The notes under the pieces were generated by a model. That model saw nothing but the letters and a program-made list of their open reading frames with translations. It was not told where the DNA came from and searched no databases. Of a DNA stretch of 64,000 nt, positions 53,898 through 64,000 are shown in pieces (within the stretch, counting starts at the first letter, position 1; each line of letters opens with the position of its first letter). The translations under genes were made by a program, and so were the position numbers. This DNA is from Zygnema cylindricum (lineage: Eukaryota; Streptophyta; Zygnematophyceae; Zygnematales; Zygnemataceae). The DNA lies in assembly GCA_037447655.1 (NCBI GenBank), contig JBBHKE010003123.1, forward strand, positions 62,001-126,000, given 5' to 3'.

Positions 53898-55208
53898 TAA
53901 AATTCTATGGGCTCCATTGCCACACAGAATTTGCAAGTCCAAAGGAAGTTAATCTAGATAGTGCCGACTCCAACTTGATATAAACCCAAATGATTGACCC
54001 TTTGACAATCAGAACCCCAAAATAGCTTCACCCTCGTGAAATAACACTTTTTGTGTGCTCAGTTCCACCACAAAATGCAAAGTTAGAATATGAGATTTGG
54101 ACACATTCACCCACTTTGACTTTCCCTTAGAAATGCTGCCACTTAGGCAGGAAAAGACTCTGACCGACTAAACCTTTGCGTGGCTTGGACTCCCTTCAGT
54201 CTGCAGCAACAAGAATCACTAAAATTGGTCAACTGAATTAATAGTTATGGCTGGCCAAAGTGTGCCTTTTGTACAGATGCTCTCTGGGATAGAGGTGGCT
54301 ACCTACCTGAAATATTCTAAGTCCTATTCCCCTCTCTAAACCCTGTATTACTGAGGTACGGACCAATCATATTACTGTATAGTACATAAAGGTACAGGTG
54401 CCGGTGTACCTTTTGTACGGCCATCGTACGACATGGCTAAAAAAGTCAACACATGTCTTATCCGGATTCGCTCTTATAATCCCCAGAATTCCTGCTTCCA
54501 AATCTTATCTCTCCATGTGGGGCCAGGTCATGCCACGTCAAAAAACGGAACCGTACAAGAAAGTACAGGTGTCGGAGTACATTATGTACGAAGAGTGTAC
54601 AATATTGCCATAATGTGACATTTGTTACATCCGGATTTGTTGTGTTCCGTTCCGAAGTTTTCGCAACCTGTACGAGGTCGCCACGTGTCATCCGGAGTGG
54701 TGACGTTCGCAAACCCCCAAATTATCCTTTCGCGTTGCCGGAGCTAATCACGGCCGTCCGATTTATTTTGGCATTTCATACGGACCGTCGAAACAAATGC
54801 CGTACTATTTGTTTCGTCCGGAACTTAGAAGTACAATTATTTTTATGCCATATAAACCGTAATCCAGTTAAATGGAAAACCCTACTAAATACTATTTAAA
54901 TATCTACCAAACCCATTACGTCCTAGCACTAGTCCTACACTAAACAGATAAGACTAACGGCTACTAGTTACATTGACGGACAGTAGGTACTAAGATCAAT
55001 TCTTGGGTCCATCAAACACCTTTTTGGTAAGTCTACTCAATCTACACCCTTTCTCCATAGAGAGCCTAGGGAGCCATGGCTGTAACTCCCTTTCCAGCCT
55101 TCAGTGACTACAACAAGTGTAGGGGCTTGGAGAAGGGAGTTAGAGGCAGACTGCCTCTGCTCTTTTTCCTATACTAAAACAAACTTAGAAAATACTGAAA
55201 TATCAACA
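53898..55208 (-). repeat. Solo LTR D2 (1311 bp)
   Basis: Minus-strand relative of the solo LTR at 28277-29410, flanked by perfect CAAAC (53893-53897 and 55209-55213). The terminal CA is mutated to TA at the 53898 end. It is 177 bp longer than D1 because a stretch with TACGG..GTACAGGTG.CGG.GTAC and TTATCCGGATT-like text occurs twice (about 54355-54475 and 54535-54650). Confidence 0.88.
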
Positions 55209-55213
55209 CAAAC

Positions 55214-55890
55214 TATTATGTTTAGACAGGTTGTCGGTAGTTTGATCTGTTTTATGAATTGTACTCGTCCTGATTTAGCAACAATTTGTAAGGATATTAA
55301 GTAGGAGTGTGAATGATCTAAGGAAGAAAAATTAGGAAGCGACCAAATGGGTCATGCGATACTTGATAGGAACAAGAGATCTGTGGTTGCATTTGGGAGG
55401 GGATAATACTGACATCACCACTTTGAGTGATGGTAGTTATGGAGATGCTCCAATGAGGAGGTGTACTTTTGGGTATGTATTGTATGTTGGGAATGGGGCT
55501 TGTTGTTGGAGCTGCAAGCAACAAAAGGTGATTGCTCAGTCCACCACGGACGTTGAGTATATGGCCTCTTGTTCGGCTATGAAAGAATTAATGTTAGTGA
55601 TATCCTTGCTTCTAGAACTTGGATATATGAAAAATGGAGTGCAAAAGATATTTTGTGATAATCAAGTTGCGATTGCAATTGCTGCAAACCGAAAGCATCG
55701 CTATAAAGCAAAGCATATGGATATTGGTTTGAGCTTTCTTAGAGAGAAGGTTGAGAATAAAATAATTAGTTTGGAATATAGACCGGATAGAGAAATGGTA
55801 ACAGATATGATAAATAAGCCCGTTCCTTCTCCCAAATTGATATTTTGTAGGGAGAAGTGTTGACTGAAGCTAAAGATAGACTATAAAATA
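55214..55890 (+). pseudogene. C2 RNase H
   Basis: Continuation of C2 pol after the solo LTR: RQVVGSLICFMNCTRPDLA (55225-55280), a stop, then a 169-codon open stretch (55354-55863) covering most of RNase H (WLHLGGDNTDIT, CCWSCKQQKVIAQST, FCDNQVAIAI, DMINKPVPSPKL). A stop replaces Gly in the terminal EKCG. The AEY motif reads VEY, so the key Glu context is kept but altered. Confidence 0.85.
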
Positions 55891-55897
55891 AGGGGAG

Positions 55898-56986
55898 TGT
55901 TGAAAAATGGTATTTTATATTCTATCTCTTATGGTCTTTGAGCTTACTACAGTCTTCATAATTGTCGTAGTCACAAAGGACTAGCAGGTAGCCATGGGTG
56001 TCTTAGGCAGAGTAGGAGACAGCATAGGAAGTAGGAGACATTGCCCCTTGGAAAATATTTATGCCAAGGATAGGAATTCGACCAATGACCTCACGGATAA
56101 TTGCCGTACGGCGTAGCCATTGTCTTTATCCATTAGATCTTGGTGAATCGATGAACGTGTTTGGTTTGATAAATATTTATCGTGTGACGCGGCGCCATAC
56201 TTCATTTAACATATTAGGGGGCGAAGTGAACATAACACGTACCAGACCGCACAAAACAAAATATTGCACAAAATAAACAAAACAACATCGAAATTCAACG
56301 GATGAAATTAAATGTTGTTCGCAATCTACTGCTCGAAAAGGCGCCGAAATTACAGAGAAGACATTTGGCGGTTTGTAAGCAAATGTCGGCGGACGACATG
56401 TGGCACGCTAGGATTAGGCACCAAATATTACGGAGGGAGTAATTACAGCTCGAGAAAAGGCGCCGAAATTACAGAGAAGACATTTGGCGGTTTGTAAGCA
56501 AATGTCGGCAGACGACATGTGGCACGCTAGGATTAGGCACCAAATATTACGGAGGGAGTAATTACAGCTCGAGAACTGACACGGGTCAGCAGAGTGGCCA
56601 TGCGGTACTATGGCCGTACAAGAAGTACATCGTTACTTATACCTTCTTGAGCCTTACAGTCTTTTTATTGGCTAAGGTACACTAGTAGTAATTTCAGAGA
56701 GAGGCATTAGGACTTAGGAAAATTTAGGTTTCCGCCTCTCTCACAAAGTGCATCAGTATTTACAAGCCACCTTTCGCCAGCCATAACTTCATGCTCAGGT
56801 GAGCAATCTTAGTGATTCTTTTTGCTGCAGACTCACGGGAGTCCAAGCTATACAATCGTGTAGTTGGTCAATGTTTTTGCGTGCCAAAATGGCACTTATT
56901 ATTGCCAAATTCCAAAGTACAAATATTATCCTAGAGGCTTCATATAAGCTAGACATTCTGTGGACCAATGGAGGTCACACAATTAA
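55898..56986 (+). repeat. C2 3' LTR (1089 bp) with internal duplication
   Basis: TGTTGAAAAATGGTATT after ATAAGGGGAG. A 119-bp direct duplication (56341-56459 and 56460-56578) starting GCGCCGAAATTACAGAG is nearly perfect and accounts for most of the extra length over the 5' LTR. U5 keeps ATGGAGGTCACACAATTA (56968-56985), the LTR start codon of this family. Confidence 0.87.
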
Positions 56987-57650
56987 AAAGTTTGACGTGG
57001 AGGTGCTAAGTTCTCAACCTTCAGAGGTTGGTGCCGATGGTGGAATCTTGAAAACTGAAAATATCTTTATCGTGAAAGGGGTGTCTACAGAAAATGACGA
57101 TGATGATGATGATATTTTTTTGACCCAAGAAACTATCCTACCAATGTCTTCGACTCCCAAAATAGAAGGTCCTCTTGAAAATTCTGATCATGAACTCACT
57201 TGAGATGAATTCAAGGAGCATTTGCTCCTTGAAATCCAACTTCACAAACAATGTAATGCTTCAGAGCATTGCGAGAATATGCCCGGGAACCTTTTGAAAT
57301 AGTGGGCTGGAAAATGTCACCTTGTTCCAACATTGACCTCTTTCGCCAGAGTAGTTTTAGCCTATACCCGCTACTTCGGCTCTTTTGGAGCGTTTTTATA
57401 AGAATCTTTGAAAGCAACGAAGTCCCTCAGAAATGTTCGTGATGGGAAAAGGTAGACAATTTTTTGAGAGAAAGAAGTAACGATGATAATGTGGAAAATA
57501 CAGTATTTAGGAATGGAAAACGGCCAAGGGAATAGGGAAAATTTCTTGGGGATTGGTGGAAATGTTTATAAAAAAATATTAATGAAGTGATTTTTTTTTA
57601 TTTTTTTGGGTACATTTTTAGAATGTATGGTATAAATATTTTAGATTTTA
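56987..57650 (+). other. Unassigned; short acidic open stretch
   Basis: From the C2 LTR the frame stays open to 57203 and encodes about 70 residues (VEVLSSQPSEVGADGG, then ENDDDDDDIFLTQE, ending NSDHELT). I do not recognise it; it may be an exon scrap or part of another element. From 57204 to 57650 I see nothing apart from rising A/T content. Confidence 0.4.
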
Positions 57651-57672
57651 GAGGGTAAATTTTAAAAAGGTA

Positions 57673-58010
57673 GGAATTTTAGAATTTTCAAAATTTGATT
57701 TGGTGATTCTGGAAAATTGAAACATTGACAATTTAGTTATTGGATATTTAGAATTTTACATTAAAGATTTGTGGTGATTGAGAATTAGTAAGTCAAGAAT
57801 TTTAGAATTTTCAGAATTTGAATTAGGTGATTTTGGAAATTTGAAACGTTGACAATTTAGAAAATGGATTTTGATAATTTTGACATAGAAGATTTTTGGA
57901 GATTGAGAATTGGTAACTGAAGAATTTTAAAATTTTCAGAATGTGCAATCGGTGATTTGGCAAGATGGTGAAGCGTGGAGAATTTGGGAATTCAATTTTT
58001 AAAATTATGA
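57673..58010. repeat. AT-rich tandem repeat, about 124-bp period
   Basis: Three diverged units starting GAATTTTAGAATTTTCA at 57673, 57797 and 57921, each with a GGTGAT and GAAAC/TTGACAATTTAG segment. No coding content. Confidence 0.75.
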
Positions 58011-59240
58011 CATGTAATTGATTATGTATGTTCGTGAATTGAAGCATTGGAAACTTACATGTTAATGCCTCTAAGCTGGACTAGAAATAGGACTATGAAA
58101 TATCAAATATGTCTTAAATGACGCCATGTTCTCAATCAGTATATATGGAATCTATAGCAATAGCTCATAATCGTCCAAATTTTAGCTTATTTATTTATTT
58201 TGCCCGACCTTATTGCGGATTGTTTCTAAAATGGAGTGAAAATGCATTTAAAAGTAAAAAACCAATATAAACAAACAATGGAAGTGATATGAGGGCGTAA
58301 TTAACCTTGAAAATAAAAATAACAGTCAAAAAGTCATTCAAGAATGGTATGAGAGCGTGGAACCCAAGTAAAACCCCCTTAAATTAGATATAATCAAGCA
58401 AATATCGCAATTTTTTCCCGAAATCTGGGGGAAGGGGGTCCAAGGCGCGTCCGAGGAATATCCCTTACAGTTGACTATACGGGCCTTACATTTAGTTGTA
58501 CGGTCCGTATAGTTATTGGCAACAATTATCGATATAGGTTTTTTCGTCGATAATCAACCAATATTGCAGGTTGTTTATCGACGATAACATCGATGTCGAT
58601 ATATTGTGCCAATATATTGATTATCGGCAACCCGAAAAAAGGCCCACATCGGTTATCCGCAAATCCTTGCCAATACACAACACTAATAAATAGTATTAAC
58701 AAACAAAAAGAATATCAACAAAATAGACCAACCTTGCCAAAAATCTAGGTACACCTATCATGTATTGTACCTATTCCAAAAACAAGAAATAAACTGAGTT
58801 TAACTTGTAAAAACGGGATAAAATAAGATTAACACGTTTTTAATTTTTAGTGCAATTTTGACGTTTTACACTTTTAGGAGTATCAGTTTAAAAGGTCAAC
58901 ATTCATGTAAATAATTAAGGGAATTGATCATGACAGTGACTGTTTTGGTTGCGCACAGTCACTTACGTCACTTTGTCAAAAATTGTACGTTTAAAGTACA
59001 TATTGGTACAAATAAAGTACCGTTGAGTACAAATTTTACGGTCAATCGGTTGGACAACTTTAACTTTCAAAATATTGTTTCAACCCTTAAAATTTTGCCG
59101 CGCTTGCGGACGTCGACTGTCATAATAAAATTAGCAATTCACACGGCCGGCTAACCGTAAACTGCGGCAACCACTTGTAAATAAAAGTGTTGTAGACAGT
59201 CACTTTTTGTCTTTACGTGAGCTCCATGGTGAGAGTTCTA
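58011..59240. other. Unassigned AT-rich sequence
   Basis: No gene recognised. Small inverted motifs: ACTATACGGGCC...GGTCCGTATAGT (58475-58515) and several TTATCGACGATAA-like palindromes (58528-58640). GTGACTG/CAGTCAC pairs lie at 58936-58968 and near 59197, perhaps ends of a small decayed element. Confidence 0.4.
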
Positions 59241-59632
59241 AGGTGCAAAATTGAAATTTAATCGTTTAAGCGTTACATTGAACTTAGACGCAAAGTGAAG
59301 CGAAACCTTTTAAACCAAAGTATTATAAATCTTGTACGGAAATATTAAAACACACAAAACGAAATACACTTTGTACACTATAATAAAACAAACCGGCGTA
59401 AAAATATGAATTGAAATTGAATGAAAAAAAAGCGCGTCGTCACGCGCGACGAAATCGAGCCACACTATCTACGAATCAATATTCTTACATTGACAACAAA
59501 ATTTCGTTTCATGCGTTTTAATATTTCCATACAAAACTTACAGTAGTCAGTTTAGTTTAAATATGTTTCGTTTCAATTTGCGTCTAAGTTCAATGTAACG
59601 GTTAGACGATTAAACTTCAATTTTGCGGCTAA
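59241..59632. mobile_element. Foldback (MITE-like) element
   Basis: Two arms of about 140 bases in inverted orientation (59241-59382 and 59491-59632), roughly 80% alike, including GTTACATTGAACTTAGACGC in one arm and its complement in the other. The 108-base centre holds CGCGTCGTCACGCGCGACG. No coding capacity. The superfamily cannot be read from the ends. Confidence 0.7.
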
Positions 59633-60101
59633 GAAAAAACCTCCATCAAGCGAAAAGTGGGGTTGTTTACCAGAAAAAGTGCATGTTCGTACAAATCCAG
59701 CTCATTGCCGTACAGGACAATATTGTTTTTTTTTCTTTTTTTTTTCAAAACATGATTATTGGAGATTCGTCAAGATTCTCCAAACTTTTGGGCAATAACA
59801 TCGACCGTCCGATTATGATTTTTCGAAGCAAAATGTCACTTTGTCAGGTAGCCATTTACTGGACGTGTAAAACGTTTACGCGTGGAAAGGTCACGTACGA
59901 GCCGCGCGCCTTCAGACATATGCCACGCGCCTTTAGACAGGCGAGAATCAGATACGACGATAACCACCACAAAAACTTTGTTGAAGAATGTGTCGTGAGG
60001 CCTCCACCACCATCCATCGTCAACAAGAATTTGCTGCGCCTGCTTTCTTCAAATTTCCAGTGTGGTTACGACAAAACAGGAACATATAAATTGTACACCA
60101 C
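59633..60101. other. Unassigned sequence left of second transposon
   Basis: An open frame (59623-60150, plus) crosses it and runs into the transposon end, so it is probably accidental. I recognise no domain. Contains a duplicated CGCGCCTT.AGACA motif (59906-59944). Confidence 0.4.
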
Positions 60102-60103
60102 TA

Positions 60104-60125
60104 CACCGCGCATCGTTATTAGTGT
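60104..60125 (+). repeat. Terminal inverted repeat of second transposon
   Basis: CACCGCGCATCGTTATTAGT plus GT, next to TA. The partner terminus is outside the window. Confidence 0.72.
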
Positions 60126-61139
60126 CAACGACACTAATTTGGGTTCTTAAAATTTTGATTTTTTTCCAAAAATAGTATACGTGATTTTAATTTTTCCTTG
60201 ACTATAATTGAGGTTCCGTACCAAAATAGCGTCAAGACCGAAAGTACAGCAATATATAATTAGTGTGGTGTACGGATGATGTCAGACCGTATATATGTGT
60301 ACCTTTTTTCTTGAAATACTTAAAAATAAATTATAGATTATACGCGCATGCATATGAACGTGCGCTCAAAAAAAGGTATCAATCTCGTCGCCAAAAACCT
60401 CGTTCGCACACGATCTACTATAATCGCTTGTTCTGCAGTGTGAACGTAAAATATGTTCGCATGTGCGAAGTCATGATCTTACAGTTAAAGAAGTGAACTG
60501 TTTTTTTTTTACACGTCCACATAAACAGTTTTAAAACTGTATATTCTTGCTACATGTGATTTTCTCCTGTTCAGTTTATATAAACAATATAACGTGCATT
60601 TTGTACAATTAGCGTCAATATGTACTCTATTTCGGTTCAAAGAACAAATTACCGTAAAGGTTTATTCTAATATGGTGTTCATATGTGATTTCACTACAAA
60701 TTAGAATTAATGTATACGTTAATAAAGGGTCGAAGTGGCAATGGACCCCAAATTACAATTAATGAATTAAAATAAATAGAATAAAATACAACATTTGGCG
60801 TTGATGATATTTGAGACGACTTAACGCCAAATGCGGACAATCCACAGAAAAATGGATCCCTTATTGAACGAATCTCATCCATCCATTTTTTTTTGTTTTT
60901 TTTAGATCTGGCGTTGCGCCGTCATTTTGGCAAACGAACAGATCTCATTCGTTTCATGAGATCCAGACGAAAACCGCCACTTTCATTTCGTTTCCATGGA
61001 TTCGAGGTCGCATGTGGCGGCTCCTTCTACCTCTGCATGTGGCGCGTCACCCTCTGTATCGTCGCAGAATGGTATGTATTACTATACTCTCATTCAACGA
61101 CGATAACGTCTCGTCGCTGAATGGCATGTTTTCTTTTTC

Positions 61140-62870
61140 CACCTCTTCTACCTATCATGTCGTTTTGTTGCTTTTTCTCACTCTCCCTCTCCTATTCCCT
61201 CTCCCCCTCCCTCTCTCTCTCTTTCTCCCTCTCTCTTCCACTCCTTCGTCTCTCTCTCCCTCTCCCTCTCCCTCCCTCTCTCTCCCGCATTCCCTCTCCC
61301 CCTCCCTTGATCTTCAGTTCTTTCTCCCTCTCCCTCTCCCTCTCCCTCTCTCTCTCTCCTTTTCCATCTCCCTCTCCCTCTCCCTCCCTCTCTCTCTCCC
61401 ATCCCAACTCCCCCTCCCCTAATCTGCAGCTATCTCTCTCACCCCCTTTCCCCCTATCCCTCACTTGATCTGCCCTCTCCCTCTCCCTCTCCCTCTCTCT
61501 CTCCTTCCCACCTCCCTCTCCCTCTCCCTCTCCCTCTCTCTCTCTCCCATTCCGTCTCCCCCTCCCCTGATGTGCAGCTATCTCTCCCTCTCCCTCTCCC
61601 TCTCCCTCTCCCTCTCCCTCTCCCTCTCCCTTCCCTCTCCTTCCCTCCCTCTCCCTCTCCCATCCCAACTCCCCCTCCCCTAATCTGCAGCTATCTCTCT
61701 CTCCCCCTTTCCCCCTATCTCTCCCTCTCCCTCTCCCTCTCCCATTCCCTCTCCCCCTCCCTTGATCTTCAGCTATCTCTCCCTCTCCCTCTCCCTCTCC
61801 CTCTCTTTCTCTCCTTTTCCATCTCCCTCTCCCTCCCTCTCTCTCTCCCATTCCCTCTCCCCCTTGATCTTCAGCTCTCTCTCACACTCCTTTTCCCCCT
61901 CCCTCTCCCTCTCCCTCCCCCCCCTCTCACTCTCCCTCCCTCTCCCTCTCCCTCTCCCTCCCTCTCTCTCTCCCATCCCAACTCCCCCTCCCTCTAATCT
62001 GCAGCTATCCCTCTCCCCCTCCCTTGATCTGCCTATCTCTCCCTCTCCCTCTCCCTCCCCCTCTCTCTCTCCTTCCCACCTCCATCTCCCTCTCCCTCCC
62101 TCTCTCTCTCCCATCCCAACTCCCCCTCCCTTGATCTGCAGCTATCTCTCCCACTCCCTTTCCCCCTCCCTCTCCCTCTCCCTCCCCTCTCTCTCCTTCT
62201 CCCTCCCTCTCCCTCTCCCTCTCTCTCTCTCTCTCCCATTCCATCTCCCCCTCCCCTAATCTGCAGCTATCTCTCCCACCCCCTCTCCCCCTCCCTCTCC
62301 CTCTCCCTATCTCTCTCCCTCCCCCTCCCCCTCCCCCTCTCTCCCTCTCCCTCTCCCTCTCCCTCTCCTCCCTCTCCCTCTCCCTCCCTCTCTCTCTCCC
62401 ATTCCCTCTCCCCCTCCCGTTCTCCAGGTCCCTCTCTCTCTCCCTCTCCCTCTCCCCCTCCCTTGATCCCTAGCCCTCTCCCTCTCCCTCTCCCTCCCCT
62501 CTCCCTCTCCCTCTCCTTTTCCATCTCTCCTCTCCCTCTCCCTCCCCCTTCCCCCCTCCCTCTCCCCCTCCCCCTCCCTCTCCCTCCCTCTCTCCTTCCC
62601 ACCTCCCTCTCCCTCTCCCTCCCTCTCTCTCTCCCATCCCAACTCCCCCTCCCCTAATCTGCAGCTATCTCTCTCACCCCCTTTCCCCCTATCTCTCCCT
62701 CTCCCTCTCCCTCTCCTTCCCACCTCCCTCTCCCTCTCCCTCCCTCTCTCTCTCCCATCCCAACTCCCCCTCCCCTAATCTGCAGCTATCTCTCCCTCTC
62801 CCTCTCCCTCTCCCTCTCCCTTTTCTTCACCCTTCCCCTCTCCCTCTCCCGTGAACTTCACCTTTACAAT
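61140..62870. repeat. CT-rich simple repeat, (CCCTCT)n type, 1.7 kb
   Basis: Mostly CCCTCT/CTCTCC text on the plus strand, punctuated at irregular distances by CTAATCTGCAGCTATCTCTC or TTGATCTTCAGCT-type 'spacers' (for example 61421, 61684, 62016, 62137, 62258 and 62658). The text is therefore a higher-order tandem array of about 120-260-bp units, not a pure microsatellite. Long frames through it are artefacts. Confidence 0.93.
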
Positions 62871-63530
62871 TACATGTTATTGACAACAATTTTTTAAACT
62901 AACTCCGTTGTTGTATTTTTTTCTTTGTTGTAGGCTCGGAATTTGATTAAGGCAGTTGATTGCGATGGAGGAACAAATGCATGGATTGTGGACATGTCAT
63001 CGACTTTTCTTTATTACATATAGTGTTAGGGCTTCCAAACAAATTTGTAAATGGCTTTTAAAATATTATTACATTGTCATAGTATACACAGGATAATTCT
63101 CAGGTGCAATGAACATTTCGTTAATGTAGACTAATACTTTATATTTTTTTGAAAAAGACGCATTGAATACTACGTTATTAGATAGTACGTATTGGATAGT
63201 TTGTTGTAGTTTTTTTTCGGTGTACCTCATTGTTATTCTTAGGCAAAAAGGATTGAATATATATCCAAGTGTAATTTTGAATATGTTTTTTAAATGTATA
63301 TCAATTTTACTTTGTTGCAATGAGGGGTGCTATGAATATTTTTCTCTATGTTTTGTAAATGATAAATGATACATGCCATGAAGTGTGTGAACACCCACAA
63401 CTATTTTGGTTGACAAACGTCTGAGTTCTCTCTCTTTCACTATTTTTTTTTACATTCGTCATCCTATTTACATTTTATTATATATTTTATCTGTCATTCT
63501 CTCTTTTTCTTGTCTATTTGTCTCCTTAGT
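62871..63530. other. Unassigned AT-rich part of second transposon
   Basis: No recognisable coding. A TTGTTGTAG|GCTCGGAATTTG (62924-62944) could be a splice acceptor but has no frame I can follow. Confidence 0.4.
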
Positions 63531-63533
63531 GGT

Positions 63534-63976
63534 AATCAGCGACAACACTCTGTCGTCGCTGGATGGTATGTGTTGCATTCTTGCCAGTCAGCGACGACAA
63601 CGTCTCATCGCTCAATGGCATTTTTTACCTTTCCACCATTCAGCACCGACATTGTGTCAACACAAGACGTCGGGATCCATTTCTCCTTCACGTTACAATT
63701 TGTCCTTTAATTTTCATCTATGTTTACTTTTGAACTTAACCATAAAAACCGACAATCTTGCCCTGATATTATCAGACTTGTGTTTTTATGTTTCACATTT
63801 GTTATTTTGTCATTCTCTATTTTCCTATACGTCTCCATCCCATTATCTTCATATATTTATGATCCTTTCTATCACATTTTCTCTATTTCATATCACTGTA
63901 TGTCTTATCCTCGTTGTCTTTATGTCATGCTATAATTTCTGCCATCCAGCGACGATGTTGTGTCGTCGCTAAATGG
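63534..63976. repeat. GCGACGA hairpins in second transposon
   Basis: Inverted pairs at about 63536-63565 (CAGCGACAACACTCTGTCGT), 63588-63618 (CAGCGACGACAACGTCTCAT) and 63946-63976 (CAGCGACGATGTTGTGTCGT), each followed by a GCT.AATGG tail. Confidence 0.85.
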
Positions 63977-64000
63977 TATATTTAACACTCGGCCAATGGA

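Larger units (their letters stand above)
49233..56986 (+). mobile_element. Copia C2, decayed, holding a solo LTR
   Basis: Plus-strand element: 5' LTR 49233-50190, mutated PBS, gag-pol with stops, polypurine tract, 3' LTR 55898-56986. A solo LTR (53898-55208) splits the region between RT and RNase H. Target duplication is unclear: AATTT (49228-49232) against AAGTT after the 3' LTR. C1 belongs to the same family. Confidence 0.88.
60104..64000 (-). mobile_element. Second pogo-like transposon, end only, reversed
   Basis: Starts TA (60102-60103) then CACCGCGCATCGTTATTAGT, three mismatches from the first element's terminus over 22 bases. Going inward it shows, in the same order as the right end of the first element, the GCCAAATGCGGAC inverted repeat (60795-60842), a pyrimidine tract (GA tract on the other strand) and GCGACGA hairpins (61090-61122, 63534-63618, 63946-63976). 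It therefore lies in reverse, and any transposase should be on the minus strand beyond 64000. Confidence 0.75.

Noticed and set aside
59623-60150. 175-codon plus-strand frame
   Set aside because: Crosses the terminus of the second transposon and shows no domain; likely chance.
61012-62723. Several long Ser/Pro/Leu or Arg/Glu/Gly frames on both strands
   Set aside because: Products of the CT-rich array; such composition leaves all frames open.

Overview
The window looks like a stretch of plant nuclear DNA made almost wholly of transposable elements. I see no host gene I can defend and no rRNA or true tRNA gene. Ty1/copia elements of the plant Tnt1 type fill most of it, inserted into one another. 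Two relatives of a pogo-like DNA transposon, a hAT fossil and a foldback element make up most of the rest. The plant assignment rests on the Tnt1-like gag-pol proteins and on the primer-binding site. The PBS, GGTTATGGGCCCACC, complements the anticodon arm of the plant-type initiator tRNA-Met; the animal version would end in ..CAGC. I cannot name the species.

Layout. 1-17434: a minus-strand copia (A1) runs off the left edge. Its gag is split by element B (2532-9663) and its 5' LTR by an intact plus-strand copia, A2 (10338-16787; one 1452-codon gag-pol ORF, LTRs about 99.7% identical, 5-bp target duplication). 17435-25176: an old LTR (H), then the 3' end of copia C1, whose LTR carries a gag-only element (19562-24382, minus strand). 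25177-35604: a decayed copia (A4) whose LTR holds another (A3, 26505-35208), itself hit by two solo LTRs. 35605-48467: remains of minus-strand copia G, whose gag holds a 1.47-kb solo LTR and whose 5' LTR holds a 9.4-kb TA-flanked transposon (38710-48140). 48468-49232: hAT fossil. 49233-56986: copia C2 with a solo LTR in its RNase H region. 56987-60101: unassigned AT-rich DNA with a tandem repeat and a foldback element. 60104-64000: terminal part of a second pogo-like transposon in reverse orientation, running off the right edge.

How the parts work. In the copias the LTR drives a genomic RNA, the PBS pairs with a half-molecule of initiator tRNA, and gag-pol supplies capsid, protease, integrase, reverse transcriptase and RNase H. 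The gag-only element would need these enzymes in trans; A2 is the only intact source here. The pogo-like transposon encodes a four-exon transposase (two helix-turn-helix regions and a DDD catalytic domain). Its 3-kb first intron contains a second, unrecognised ORF.

The most notable points are three. (1) In several copia families the gag reading frame opens inside the LTR and reads through the PBS, so the PBS itself is translated (as Q-V-M-G-P). (2) The pogo-like element carries a nested ORF and arrays of GCGACGA hairpins. (3) LTRs of different families carry an antisense tRNA-like block with an intact B box.
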